Assembly: GCA_013399115.1 (NCBI GenBank)
Contig: VXAA01003837.1
Span: forward strand, 387,571 to 451,570
From: Anseranas semipalmata
Lineage: Eukaryota; Chordata; Aves; Anseriformes; Anseranatidae
DNA length: 64,000 nucleotides
Direction of reading: 5' to 3'
The position numbers and the translations under genes are program-made. Under the pieces are notes generated by a model that did no database searches, was not told the DNA's origin, and saw only the letters and a list, made by a program, of their open reading frames with translations. Of this stretch, positions 10,986 to 43,430 are shown piece by piece (position 1 is the stretch's first letter; each line of letters starts with the position of its first letter).

Positions 10986-10995
<10 letters not shown>
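10905..10995 (-). other. RPN2: RPN2 exon 17: last codons, stop and short 3' UTR
   Basis: After the acceptor TTTCCAG the exon reads G-ACA-CAC-TAG. Joined to the CG of exon 16 it gives R-T-H-stop, corresponding to human R-T-A-H-stop, with stop at 10986-10988. Only 10 coding bases lie in this exon, separated from exon 16 by a 4.6 kb intron. A polyadenylation hexamer (AATAAA on the minus strand, 10922-10927) follows about 60 bases later, so the 3' UTR is very short. The lower boundary given is approximate. Confidence 0.85.
10922..10927 (-). terminator. RPN2: RPN2 polyadenylation signal
   Basis: AATAAA on the minus strand, in the context GCGAATAAATAACTG, lies 59 bases past the stop codon. It is followed by an A/G-rich then T-rich stretch, consistent with a downstream element. 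It is the only hexamer close to the terminal exon. Confidence 0.7.
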
Positions 10996-30549
<19,554 letters not shown>

Positions 30550-30952
30550 CTTGCCGCCGCCGCCGCCACCTCCTGGGCCACGGCGCCCGCTTCCGCTCCG
30601 GCGCGCACCACCGCGGCAGCGCACGGGGGGGGATGGGAGGACGGAATGTTCTGTGAGTGAGCCCCCGCCCCACGGACGCCGGCCAGGGACACTGTGGAGA
30701 TGTTGAAGAGAGAAGGGCCGCCAGGACCGAGCGGAGGGTGAGGGATGACGGGGCGGCGGCGGGGCCCCTGGTATCGACAACGGGAGCTCCCCTGCGGTGC
30801 GGGGTGGTACGCGCCTCCCGGCGGCCCTCGGCGGCGGGCGGGGCGGGGCGGCCTCTGGCGGGGATGTGGGCTGCGCTGATTGGTCGAACCGCCCGCGGCG
30901 CTCAGCCCGCCACGGTGCCTTAAAGGGGCCGCGACGAAAAACCTCCATGTGC

Positions 30953-31013
30953 CATGTCGTGTCATGTCGTGTCGTGTCATGTCGTATCATGTCACACCGT
31001 GCCAAATCACGCC
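30953..31013. repeat. TGTCR-type pentanucleotide repeat at the edge of the RPN2 CpG island
   Basis: About ten degenerate units of CATGTCGTG/TGTCGTG follow one another, decaying into CACACCGTGCC towards 31013. It lies about 400 bp upstream of the RPN2 start codon. The array is short, and the CpGs within it are potential methylation sites. Confidence 0.8.
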
Positions 31014-31072
31014 ACACTGTGCCCTCAGCCCCAGATCTGCCGTGCAAAAGCCCAAACTCAGCTCCCCGCGTG

Positions 31073-31081
31073 TATAAATAG
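31073..31081 (+). promoter_or_regulatory. TATA-type motif divergent from RPN2
   Basis: TATAAATAG, a strong TATA sequence, lies on the plus strand about 520 bp from the RPN2 start codon, pointing away from it. Downstream come an ATG at 31134 and a consensus donor (CCGT|GTGAGT) near 31150, so an upstream antisense or divergent transcript is possible. No conserved protein is encoded. The motif could also be chance. Confidence 0.35.
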
Positions 31082-31089
31082 CACCTCGG

Positions 31090-34000
31090 GCTTGCCCAGG
31101 TTTAATCATCCCGGGTGTCTCTCGGGGTCCCCAATGTCGGCCTTGTGCCGTGTGAGTCGTGATCCCCGCCGCAGCCTTGTGACGAGCAGGCTCCAGCCGA
31201 GCTGGGCTGCCCCAGCGCTGGGCATCGCCGCCCGCAGCCCCTCACCCAGCCTCATGCCTGTGCTGGTGCCCTGCTGCGGACCAGGACCCGACCCAGGAGC
31301 CAGCACCACCCTGTGCTCTGCGATGCTCAGGGGACGCAGCGAGCCCCAGGGATGTCAAAGCGGGGCGTCAGGCGTGGTGCACAGGAGGAGGGATGGAAGG
31401 GAAGGGCTAAAGGGATGGAGAGGTGCACGGCCACCGCGCTGCGCGCTGCCCTCCTTGCCCCCGGTCCCACGTCTTGCATGGCGAAGCTCCAAGGGACAAA
31501 ATGGCTCCTTCCCTGCGGGTGCGTGGGGACGGGCAGGGTCTGCGCCCAGCGAGGGGACCCAGGCTGCCCTCCTGGAGGGCCCTGAATTTGGGGGAAAGGG
31601 CTGTGCTTCCTCCTGCAGAGGGCACTGGGAACTTGTGCTCGGTGCATTCCAGGGAAGAGCCCATGGAGCCGCCAGCCGGCAGGCAGAGCTGTGTGCAGAC
31701 GGAGGCTTTGGGGCTAATCACCCCATTTTGCTGCCAAAGACGGGCACCAGCACCATGCTCCCACCCTAGTTACAGACCCGGAGCTCGTGGGGCTCCCGTC
31801 CTCACGCTTGCCCCGGGGCTGCCGAGCCTCTCGGCAGCGTTTTGCACTGCGCCTCGTGGCCGCCCCAGACCTCATCCCGAAGCCAGACAGGGCCCGTCAC
31901 GGCACCACGCAGGAAATCCGTTCCCCCCTGTTTTTCCCCTGGGAATTGAAGTTCCTCTGAAACGTGTTATAAAGTCCCCTCGCTGCTGTTGTAAGATTTA
32001 CGGGGAAAAATGTAAGGAAAAACGTTCCGCATCAGAGTGTCTGATTTTGTTATTTTGTCCCAGAAAGGGCTTTTGTTTTGCATAGCTGAGTCTGCATCAC
32101 CTTACAGCTTGCAGTAAACAAGCGACACATTTCAGCCATCTGCAATAACGCTTCCCATCCCGTTGCCCTTCCTGGGGAGAGGGGAAAGTTTTGTCCGGGA
32201 TTGGAGCGAAACCAACCGGAAAGACTTAAAATCCCTCGTGCAATGGCATTCCTCTCCTGTTCGAGCTCAACATGGGCTCGAGTCCACATCAGACAATCAC
32301 AAAATCCCTGCGCGGGGCTGAAACCCCCCTGTGCACCTGCCCGGCCTCAAGGGGAGGCTGGAGACCCGCAGCTGAGCTCTTCTGCTGTGACAGCATGAAA
32401 GGGGAAGTATTTTATGGGATGAGAGAGAAAAAGTTAAAGGCCACTGGTGCAATTAAGTGTCTTAAACGTGGATTTTATTTCAATGTAATGGGATGGTTAT
32501 TGCATATAAAAGAAGTGCCAGATAGTTGTTAAAACCACATTTACTAAGTTCTAATAACCGTGCATTTGACCTGTGTCCCTTCAAGAGCTGCAATCCCTCG
32601 TTACAAAACAAATCGCGAGCCCTCGCCCCAGGCAGAGCCCCGAGCCGGTCCTCACTGGGACCAGCCCGGTCCATACTGGCCAGTGCACGGGGAGGGGACT
32701 CCACAGTTTTGCTTTACTGATGGTGACACAGACTGAGGAATGGGGAGGTGTGGAATAAATCCGAGTGCCTGGCAGCAGCCAGGACCCCTTCCTGGGGCTC
32801 GGCTCAGGCAACGAGCTGCGTGTGCCCCAGTGCAGAGCCTCCTCTGCAGCCCCGCCTGGGGCAGAGGGGCTCGGAGGAGGGAGGATGGAGGACAGAAGAT
32901 GGAGGATGCAGGATAGAGGACTGAATATGGACGATGGAGAACGGTGGATGGAAGAGGGAGGATGGAGGAGAGAGGATGGAGAAAGGAGGCTGCAGGATGG
33001 AGGAGGGCCCTGGGACAAGGGGGAAGCTGGGGGTATGGCTCCTCCTTCTCCCCCTGTGGGAGCCTTGCTTAAACATGTGCAGGTGCAAGCAGGGAAGGTA
33101 CAGAACTGTGGGTCTCATCCCCCAGCTGCCTCCCCACACGTGCTGCATGCAGATCCACAGGACCAGGGCAGATCAGTCCCTGCCACAGCCTTGAGGCAGC
33201 AGTGCTGGGATGGATCTGGCCCCCATACCTTCAAGAGGAGCCTGCAACAAGCACAGCAGCGAGCCCCAAAACCTGCAGGCTGCGTTGCGGCTCCCTCCCT
33301 GCCACTCTGCCCCGCAGCCGCCTTTCCTTCTTTGGTAAAGCCTCCAACAATTCCCTTTTTAGGATCAGTAGCACCAGTCTGGGAAGGAACGTTCCCTGTT
33401 CCCCCAGCCCACTCTCTGCCGGTGCTGCGGCCGCTCCAAACCCACCGCCAGCCTGCACCCAAGCAGCCACTGCGCATCTGCTGCGCTTCTGGGGCTAAAG
33501 CACGTTCTTAGGCTGCCTGCAAATGGCTCTTCAGGACACCCCTTCACCCCTTCCCTGGTGTGGCAGCCCCCAGCCCCACGGGGAGCTGGTGCTGCCGAAG
33601 CTGCTTTCCCAGGAGCACACCTCGCCCTGGCCGGCACGAAGGTATTGCTGCGCTGGCTGGGGTCTACTTGCCTTATTGTTGCTCCTGGAAAGCTCTCCCT
33701 GATGAATCCCAGCTAGGAGGCATTTTTTTTGTCTTATTAAATTGTTTATATGCATTTTCTGCAGGGCCATTGGTCCTCCCTGCCCCATTCTGCTCTGGGC
33801 CCTGCTGTTTCCCCCATCCCTCCTTGCAGGAGGGGACGAGGAACTGCCCGGATACCTGCACCCGAACCCAGCCCTTCCTCCCTGGTGTCACCCCCGGCTG
33901 TCCCCAGGCTGCACCCTGTCCTCCCACCACTGCAGGGGCTCTCCCAGTTATCCCAGTCCCTCCAGTTGCAGGCTGGGGCTGGCAGCACCTCCAGCACCCC

Positions 34001-37000
34001 ACGTGCCCATCTCCCCCCAGCACCAGCAATGTGCTAAGTCCTGCCGCCACCATGAGCACCAGCATGGGTCACCTCCCCGTGGGGACAGACGGGGAGCCGG
34101 ATGCAGGACAGGGTGCCATGCAAAGGCTGCACCAGACGGGTTGCGTTTGCACCACTCCCGTCGCACATGCTGAAGCTCTCAATTTTTCTTGGGATGATGT
34201 CAGACCCGGGCTGCTCGGCCAGATCCCCTGGCGATGGGGGGGATATGGACTGGGGGAGGCAGCAGCGGGGCCATGGGGACCCAGCAGGGACACCCCAGGG
34301 CAGCACACCCCCCCTGCCAGCCCACCAGCAGCAGCAGGGCCTGGCGCTACATCCTCATTTCTTCCCTCTTTGGTTCTTCTCTTTCCCTGGCTCCCAAATA
34401 ACAGCCAGCCCTGGGCTTGGTGCCAGCCTGCTCTGCAGGGCAGCAGGGGTCCTGGAGTTCCCCACTCCCCTCCAGACATGAAAGGGATGCACAGACAGGT
34501 AAAACACTGCTGGCTCGCTCCGCGTCTTTTCATGGCTCCCATTCCTGTCTGGCATACTGAGACCAGGTGTTTTCCTGGCAGCTTCTCAGATCCTGCCAGG
34601 GTAAAAACCCATCAGAAAGAGCTGGCAGGAAAATGCAGCTGAGGGGGGTCTGGAAGGACTGAGAGGATGTGCATCCCAACCCTTTGGAGGCACCCTCGGG
34701 CACCTCTCCACCTGCACCGACGCTCCCACCTCTTGCTTTTCCTTCCACCCATCAGACTCACCCTACAGGGCAACCGTGGTGGTGAGAACTTCTCTTCCTC
34801 TTGAAGAAGCGCCCCTTGCCCATGGGTTTTCCCACCTCCTCTGTCCCCACTGCAGCGCTCACGTGGTCCCCAAAGCCCCCAGCCCTGCAGCAGCCCCGCA
34901 GGAACTGTGCAAGCCCCAGCTCCCGTGGGGAGCAGCTTTGGGGCCCCAGGGGTTACCTTGGAGGGGCACCAGCTTTCGGGGGAAGATAGAGGAGGGTGCG
35001 TAGATATGGGGGGGCTCCGCAGCATAGGCTGGTGCCAGCCCCATTCATGGCGCTGCATTTGCAAACCACAGAGCCCCCTCAGCCCGGTTACCTGGGGTCC
35101 ATCTCCCTGGGTGGCTGCGGAGCCATCCCAGTACGTGGGGCTGGGGACAGGGTGGCCCTAGCCCACCTGGCCCTGGGAAGGTGGGACTCGTCTGCCTGAG
35201 CACAGCCAGCCCCACACAGGGGCAGCTGCTGAGAGCTTGACAGCTTGTTTGGATGGAAAGCAGGGGGAGAGCACTCGGCACAGGAACCGGCAATGTGTGC
35301 CGGGAGGAGCCACCGTGCCCCGCTGTGCTCGGCGGGGACGTATCTCACCTCCCAGGCCTGAAATGTTTCCCATGTGGCTGGTATGATGAGCTGCACAAAA
35401 CTGTGTATTGCCTCATTTCAGGATAGTCGCAAGCAGCGCAAAGCTGTGACCCTGCTGGTCTGGCCTGCCTTTGCCCACCTTACCCAAATTTCCCCCCAGA
35501 CCAGCACCTGTGTACGGATATTGTCAGAAACTGCCCTACAGACCACCTCTGGTCTCATGGAGGAGCCTTAAAAGTCTCCTGGTGATGGACCTGGGGAAAG
35601 GATGAAGGCAAGTCGCTGCTGCAGGGCTCCCTAGGGCTGACTGCCTGGAGAAAACCCTTTTCTTGGCTTTGGAGTATTGAGCATGGGTGGAGGTGGTGAC
35701 GGGCATGGGGGAGGACCTGACTCTGCACGCATGTGGTAGACATCCCAGCTTGGCTGATAGCATTTCCCTTCTGCTCCGGCTTTCCTCAAGCCCGTAAATA
35801 AGAAAAAAAGGCCCCAGGGAACACTCAAACTATTAAAAATAATTAAAATAAAACAATAAACAAACACAGAGACTGAAGAAATAAACCCCAGCCTGCAAGC
35901 TCCAGCCCCCAACACTGCCTGTGCTGATGGCCCTGCCAAGCCAGCAAGGCCATTTCCAAAACGCTGACCTGGCCCCAGCATCCATGGGTGGCTGCTTGGG
36001 GCTTTGCTGCAGCCCATGCCAGGACTGGCATTTTGGGGTGACCCCCAGTGCCTCCACCTGGCACTGATGCTGCAGTGGCCATGCAGGGTGCAGGATGCCC
36101 ATTCATGGCAATTTTCTTCCCCCAGACTCCCCACGGTGTGCAGGGAGAGCATTTAGTTTTCCAAAAAAGGGTCAGGATCCTGCAGAAGGGGGGTGAACGA
36201 GCTGGGGCGTAAATCCACACTGCTGCTGTGCAGCGCTGGAGCCGGGCCAGGTGACAGCAGCACGACGCCGAGCTGGGAAAGTGCTCACTGATGAGTTTGT
36301 CTGCTGCCTCCCCCCGCGGTCCTAGGGAAAGAGCCAGTTCCCAACTACTTTTGCAACTGCAGATATCAGGTTCAGTTTCCTTTGATTGCGGGAGCTTGGT
36401 TTGCTCTTCTACTTCATAAATATTCAAGCACCAGATGCTTGAAAAAGCACCCGCAAATCCCGCAGGCCCCCCGCGTGTGGGTCAGAGCAGCCCCCAGCCC
36501 CACCGGGAAGCAGGACCAGCCCGGCCCCGCAGTAACGATGCACGAGAGCAAGCAGCCAAAGCTGACAGCTCGTAAACAAGCCCCGCGCTGAAACGCGCTC
36601 CTCCGGCCCCGCAGGTACCGCAGAGCAGGAAGGCGCTCCATGTGGAGCGAGCTCGCCATGGTCTGGGCTGGGACTCGATGCCCTCGACCACTGTGCACAT
36701 TTGGGTGATGTCTCCTGGAGGCAATGGGGTTAAGCTGCTCCCCGGGGGTTTGGGTGCTGGGGGTCTTCTCGCTTTTCCAAACCCACTGGGATGTGATGCA
36801 TCGCCCGCTCCTCTCCATCTGCTCCTGAACAGCAAAACCCAAAGGGTTTCCCATAGCCCACAGGGGGATATGGATAGAGGGGGGCTTTTAGAGCATGACC
36901 CTCGGGGTTCCCTGCTCCCTTTCCCTGACACCACAGCTATATAGGGGCAGTTCCCCTCCTGCCTGGGTCATGTGCCCACAGTAGGGTTGCACCTCTCCCG

Positions 37001-40000
37001 ATGGGGCCGGTGCATGACCACTCATCCAACGTGCAGGAGCTGCAGCTGCTCTCCACCCCCTCTCTGATGGCTTATCCAGGGACAGAGGGACAGTAGTGCT
37101 GGAGGGGGGGAAAAAAGCAAAACCAAAAATCCTGAGTTACAGAGTCCAATTTTCAGCAGGGCCGAAGCACAGCAGCAGCAAAATCTGAACCAGGGAAGGG
37201 CAGCAGTGTCAGGGGTCCCAGCCCAGCATGGGACATGGGGCCAGGGAGCAGCAGCCCTGCGACCCCCCCGCCAGCCCCTGGGGTGCCGGCACAATCCTGC
37301 AAGCCCCAGCTCCTGCTTACCTTCCTCATTTCTTGCCAAAATCACTCCAGAGCATGTCAGCACACTGTCATTTCAGGAATCTCATTTCAGGGAGGCTTTT
37401 TCCCTCTCTCCCCTTCTCTTTTTTCCTTCAGATACAAACCAGAGACAGACCCATTTTATTGGGTGTTAGGGCAGGGCTACCAAGCATCCAGCCTTTCCCT
37501 GCTCCCACCCCAGAATGATGCTGGAGTGGAACTGGAGGACTTCAGCCAGTTATTGGGATGTTCCTGGTTGGCAGCGCACATGGGGCCATCTGCACACATG
37601 TATGCATGTGCAGGGAACCCCACAGCAGCCCCGCACAGATGGGGAAGGCAAGGCCAAAGAGATCAGACTTAGGGCCCCCACTGCTGGGGCAAGCCTTAGA
37701 GGAGGGGGGTGCTTGTTCTTCCTTCCACTTCTTCATTGTTTTGTGGACTGAAATCCTTCTCCCAGAGGAGTGCCGCTCCTTCACAAAGCCCTTGGTAGGC
37801 AGTCAGCCTCCCTCTTTGCTCCCAGATCTGCTCCACTGGGGCCACAGTCCCCTGCATTCCTCTCCCTCTTATTCCAAGCGACCGCACAGACCCAGAGCCC
37901 TTTTCCTGCCCAGCCCCGGGGCACTGCTGCCTCCCTCTTGGGGTGGGTCACAACAAGAAAGTCCTGGCCTGGATNTGGGGACTTCCCTCCTCCCAGTAAC
38001 TCCTCCATCTTTCTGGGGAGAGGCAGAGGGGAAGGGAGGGAGCTGCTCCCCTCAGCCACATGCACAGAATTGAAGTGACGAGCAAGATAATTAGCTGGTT
38101 TCAGTCATATTTTCAGGCACAGGGCTGTTTTTGCTGCACAATCCCGCAAAACTGCAAAGTCCAGGTGACCTCCATGTGATGCTTGCATCCTGATGCTGCC
38201 AGCTCGCAGCAGGGAGATGCTGTGGGGGTAAATAACCAGCTTCCCTCGCTGCCGAGGAGCAGACCTGAGCCACCTGTCCTGTCCAAGATGCTTGGCCTGG
38301 GCAGCAAGAATAATCTGCTTAGGTCACTGAAGGATTAAAACGCTCTCCTGGTCTTTTGAATTGTCCACCTGCAGCAGGGGGCTCTGGGCAGACACAATTT
38401 GCCTAAAAAGGGCTGCGAGAGCTGGTGAGCCGTGATGCTCCTGCAACAGGGGCAGAGTGCCAAGGCGCTCCAGCCCTGCTGTCTGCCTCTGTGCAGGGAA
38501 AGCAGCCCTGCCGCCCAGCCCGGGCTGAGCACTCGCAAGCCACCCACTGCTGATGCTCCCAGGAGATGCCCCAAGTCCCACCCAAGCCCCTTCCCAGCCC
38601 TGATCCAGGACAGGGAGCTCTGTCCCACCACTCTCTGGGACCAGGTGATGGATGGGGGACCACAAAGCCCCAGAAAATGGTCAGTTCCTCTGATTTTACC
38701 CCCAGCAACCTATCAGTAGCTTTTGCCTCTTCCTCCACATTTAAATCTCATTCTTGCAACATTTTGCAGCCTGCATTATACAAGGCAGATGCTCCAGGGA
38801 ACATTTTGGATGTGAAGCCTGCTGCACTCAGTGCAGCGTCCTGCCAGCAATGCAGGGCCCCAGCCTGCTCCCTGCCAGGTACAATCTCAAGCCCCCCCCC
38901 CAAAAAAAATAACAGGGAGCTGAGGCAGCACAGCCTCTCTGCACAGCACCCTGCACCTCTGCTCCCTCCTGCCATCACCTGCCCACCCAGCCAACCCTGA
39001 CCTCCTGCACCCCCTCCCTGGCAGAAGGTGCCCCAAGTAGGTTCTGCATCCCCAGGGGTGGGGCAGGGAGCAGCCCCCTCCCCAGCACCAGCCCATCTGG
39101 AGCACAGCCTTGCAAGCACACAAGAGTTTGTTTAAGAGTTCACCGAAGTCTAAAGGGAGAGCTCATCTCAGACGCGCCCTGTGATGCTTTTCCATCTTAA
39201 CTCGCATCAAATCATCGCTGGACATTTATTGTTTCTGGGCATGCTCCAGTTCCTCCAGGAGATAGCAATCAGAGGGCCCCTCTCCTCCTTTTCCTCCCAC
39301 TGTCCCCAGGCTCAGCCCCATCCCCTATAATTTCCATCCCTCAAAACATCAAAACTCAACACCCCCAAAGCCCCAGGCAGGGCTGGATCAAGCCCCAGAA
39401 GGGCAAGGGCCGCGTGTACCTGGAGGGAGGAGGAATCACCAGGTCCAGACCATGGAGCTCACTCCACATGACAGCAACAGGAAGAGCAGCAGTACAGGAA
39501 GGGCTGGCTGGGAGCAGAGCACTGCAGGCTGGGGAGGAATCATGAGATGCAGCTGCCCCCCCCCAGCCCCTCCACCAGGCAAGACAGAGGAGGTGAGGAG
39601 ATGCTGGAGGATGATGGGCTCCATCTTTGTGCCAGGATTCCTGCTGACCAGTGGTTGATGCTCCCCGCTGCCATTTGAAAGCTGCTGCAGCCTCAGGATA
39701 AGGTTTCCAACAGAAATACTTGGAGGTTTTCACTCCAGATTTATGTTCCAAGACTAATTTCTCAATATTCATTTAGGGAGTCTGCCTTTCCATGGGTGTA
39801 AATTGGTGTACCTCTGCTGCCTGCGCTGATTTATATCAGTTGAGATGCTGACCCCAAATTTGCAGTTTGCACAAATGTTCCTGCCAATAAAACTGTTATT
39901 TAAAGTATTCACAGAAAGCAAACCCAGGAGGCACATGAACACAGTCCAAACAAATCTAATTAAAGCTTTCATCCAGAAAATTCTTCCTTGCTATACAACA

Positions 40001-43000
40001 AGAATCTATACATTAATACTTGTCCTCTCCTCACTGGGGCTAAAAAGCCCAGTTTGGATGCCGAGGGTAACCAATATTTGCACCATGGAGTCAGGCTGAG
40101 CACTCACAAACAGCCCAGGCATTTGTCTCCAGACCCCTCAGAGCTCTTTTGTTCTCCCCCTGCATCTCCCATCCTTACAGCATCTTTTTGGATGGCTCTT
40201 TGCTTTGTAAAGAAGCTCAGCACTTAATTCAGACCAGTCCAGCTGGGCTGCAGTGAAGCAGACGTGCTGCTGGCTGGGCTGCTTTGGGGAAAACATCTAA
40301 AGAAAAAGTCCTGGCAGGGGCTGAAGGGATGGAGCCGATGGAGGTGCTGCATGTCCCTGCCATGCACCAGCTCGAGGTGCAGTCTGGTATTTCCCATGGG
40401 GCCACCACTGGCTCCCATCATGTGGGCTGTGGCCAGAGGAGCTCAGATGCCACCAGCCTGCAGAAACCTGGCAGAGCAGCTCCAGGTGCCACACATACAG
40501 GGCTGCCTGCTCAGCTGAGGACAGCTGACACAGGTCAGGTGCTGGCTTGGGAATGGCAATTCAAGCCCTTGCTTTGGGCAGATCCTGATTTTCATCACTG
40601 ATCACTTAACCAGCACAACCCATCACAGCTGAAACATCACCAGAAGTGCTTTGGTGCCACAGAAATGGGGGCATAGATCTAGATAGATTCACAAATGCAA
40701 ATCAAAGTCTAAGCAGTGCTGGCCACTGTCAGGGAGCTGCCAGGGACCTAACAGGAGGGAGGCAGGACTGGGCAGCCAGCAAACCTACCCATGAGGAGCC
40801 TTCCAGAAGGTTCCATGTTACCCACCTGCTTCCCAGGAAAATGGCTGCACACATATATACACATATATATATACAGACACAGTGCAGATATGGCATCCCT
40901 GACAAGCATCACTGTTTTATTGCCTCATTATCCAAACTGTTAATGGTACCATGAAGCCACACTTTTCAGCACCCTGCACAGCCACCCTCACCTGCTGCCC
41001 CAGCCCACACTGCTGAGAGATGAAGCATCACTGACAGGTGAAATGTTTCTGCCCTGGCTTGGAAAACAGAGCAAGACACCCCCTCCAGCCCAGCCCACTG
41101 AAATGCAAGGACTGGAGGCAATAAATCCGATGCTAGTCTGGTCTCTTTTTTCCCCATTTCCTCTACTTCCTGTCCCTCTCCCTTGTTTCAGCTGACTTTA
41201 AGTGGGAATCATCCCATCATTCTTCTTCCTCACTGCCCCTCTAATAAGCTAAAGAAAACAACCCCCCAAGCCCCGAGCCACCTTCATTTCATCTGCCCTC
41301 CCAAAGGCCCGTGTGCTTCTGCAGGATTCCAGCAAGATGGCCCCGCGGGCATTTTCCAAGACAGGAGAAGCTTCAGACCAGCAAAAATGCTTAGAATTTA
41401 GCCTATTCTGTTCCTTTACCTTTTGGTGACCTTCATGGAGCTGTAGACAGGCAGCACCTTCCCTCACTCCCCAGCGTGCCCCAGGACAGCCCAGCCCCAT
41501 GCCTGCTGGGGAACAAGCTGCAGGAATGCCAGGAGAAAGAACAAGACAGGCAGGGAGACAGGAACAGGGACAGAAGGATGCCAAGGTGAGCATTACTGTC
41601 TGGCTTGTGGTGGGAGCCAGGAGCATTGTGTTCTCCAGGGTCACAGTTTTATGCTCTTTGGGTGTGCAAAGCTGCCAAGGGAGCCAGGTTGCTCAAGGGG
41701 ACTCCTAAATTTTAGATTTGATTCATCATATTCACTAGAAGCTTGTGGCCACAGCATGGCTGGAAATATCCAAGATAAAGTCTGAAACAGAAGGCTTGAC
41801 CCCAGTGGTACCTCATTATCCCACCCCTTCCCTCCACCACCACATTGCCAAGGAATTGCCCAAGGCAGGCAGCAGACCTTCTTCCCCATGGACAACCAGG
41901 CCTGAGTATTGCAGGACAGAAAACTTGCCTCCTGGCACCAGGCTGGAGAGCTACATAGAGGGAACAGCTCCTTCTGCAGCACCAGGGTCAATAGTCAAAC
42001 CCACTGCTGCAGCTCAGTATTTGGAGTAGGGGGTTAAAAGTCAGACGATGTCTTCTGTGGATTTGCAGAAAAAAAGCTGAGGAAACAGGAACTGCCCTGA
42101 CAAGAAGGATGTTCTTCCTGCAGCTCTAGACAGGGAAACAGCTAGCTTTTATGCAGACACTGTGAATTTCATGATACATCTGGGAGAAACAACAAGCATC
42201 CCTGAGGATGGTCCTTGAAATGGTGAGGGAGATGCTCCCTGAGCCATGGTCTGTCTGGGGAGGAGGTCTGAGGGGTGCAGAGCTACCAAGGCATGGATGC
42301 TCCCAGGGCAGATTGTTTCACTCCCACGTTTCCAGCATCAGGGTTAAAACTCCTTACTGCTAGCACCACCGGCATTTGCCAGACATCGCATCCAAATTCA
42401 GAGCCCTCAGTGGCATTGGGTACACTATGAAAGGATCACCCAGGACGTCAGGGGCCCCTGCATCACCTCCACAAGGCACAGCTGCCCAGCACCGAGTGTC
42501 CCACTGGGCCCCTTCCAGCAGAGCAGGAGGCACAACAGGACATGAGCACTGCTGTCCTCTCCAAAAGTGTTTTACAAGCATGGCAAATGAGACGTAAGCA
42601 GGAGAGCTGTAAACAAGCTAATTTGAGCATCTCCCCAGGGCCTTGTCAAGTCAGCTTCAGCTACAGACAACACCTCATGTCAGCCAGAGACCAGCCAGGC
42701 CAGGCTGCCCCAGGGACCCACATGCTAATTGCTGTCAGGTGCTTCAGCAAGAGATGGAGGAAGAGCAGGGAGAACACTCTTCCTCATTCCCACCCATGTC
42801 CCTCACAAAGTTCTCAGCTGGCTCCTGGCTCTGCTCTCCCACATACCCTTCACCACATGATGCAGATTTCTAGCCTACACAGCTGCATTTTTAAGGAATT
42901 GTTTTTAACACAGTGGACAAATATTCTTTCACCCCCAAATTAGAGTTAGAACATGGCCAAAAGCAAACAAAAGCATGAGGAGTGTTTGTCAAATCAACCA

Positions 43001-43430
43001 AGCTCATTAAGTTTTCAGAGATCATTTCCTGCCCAGCTCTTCCCTGCTCCCCTTATCTCCCTCCCCTTTTCTCCTCGAGCTGAAGCCTTGCTCTGAGCCA
43101 GCAACCCACCTGTTTCTAAACCAAAAGCTTCTGCTGGGAAATGTGGCACAGGAGAAGTGATGAGGAATTCAACAGAAAAAGTACAAGGTCAGGATGGAGC
43201 CATGCCAGGGCTGCAGAACACAGCTACAGCTGGGAACAGACTTCCAGGAAATGGCCCATCCTTCCCGGTGACAATCCTCAGATGTCCTAGAGCTGAAACA
43301 CTGAACACAGCTTGCCAAGGAGTCCTGCTATGGCCTGGGATCCCAAGCACCAAGGAAGAAGCAAAGGCAACCCCCAATGGCCACCAGGGAAAAAGAGAAC
43401 CTGATTTGCAAGAGTGAAGGAGCAGGAAGT
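31090..43430. other. GC-rich intergenic DNA, no supportable gene
   Basis: Long open frames occur (for example 33560-34642 on the plus strand), but their translations are proline-, glycine- and alanine-rich and resemble no family. They have no splice-consistent partners and are expected by chance in GC-rich DNA. CR1-type sequence is absent as far as I can read. Besides the minisatellite at 32872 I see an AT/ACAT tract at 40849-40876 and one ambiguous base at 37975. In mammals MROH8 and RBL1 lie on this side of RPN2; neither is recognisable. Confidence 0.6.
32872..33007. repeat. GGATGGA-type degenerate minisatellite
   Basis: The plus strand consists almost wholly of purines and T, with units such as GGAGGATGGA, GGAGGACAGAAGATGGA and GGTGGATGGAAGA repeated with variation. 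The strand asymmetry (C almost absent) is strong. It lies about 2.3 kb upstream of the RPN2 start codon. Confidence 0.8.

Noticed and set aside
33560..34642. 360-codon open frame on the plus strand
   Set aside because: Low-complexity P/G/A/S-rich translation, overlapping open frames on both strands, no domain and no promoter. Typical of GC-rich DNA.
36935..36945. TATATAGG-like motif
   Set aside because: Isolated, with no downstream exon or CpG context; expected by chance in 64 kb.
43157..43417. 86-codon open frame before the decayed repeat tract
   Set aside because: No homology recognised, no splice partners and composition like its surroundings.
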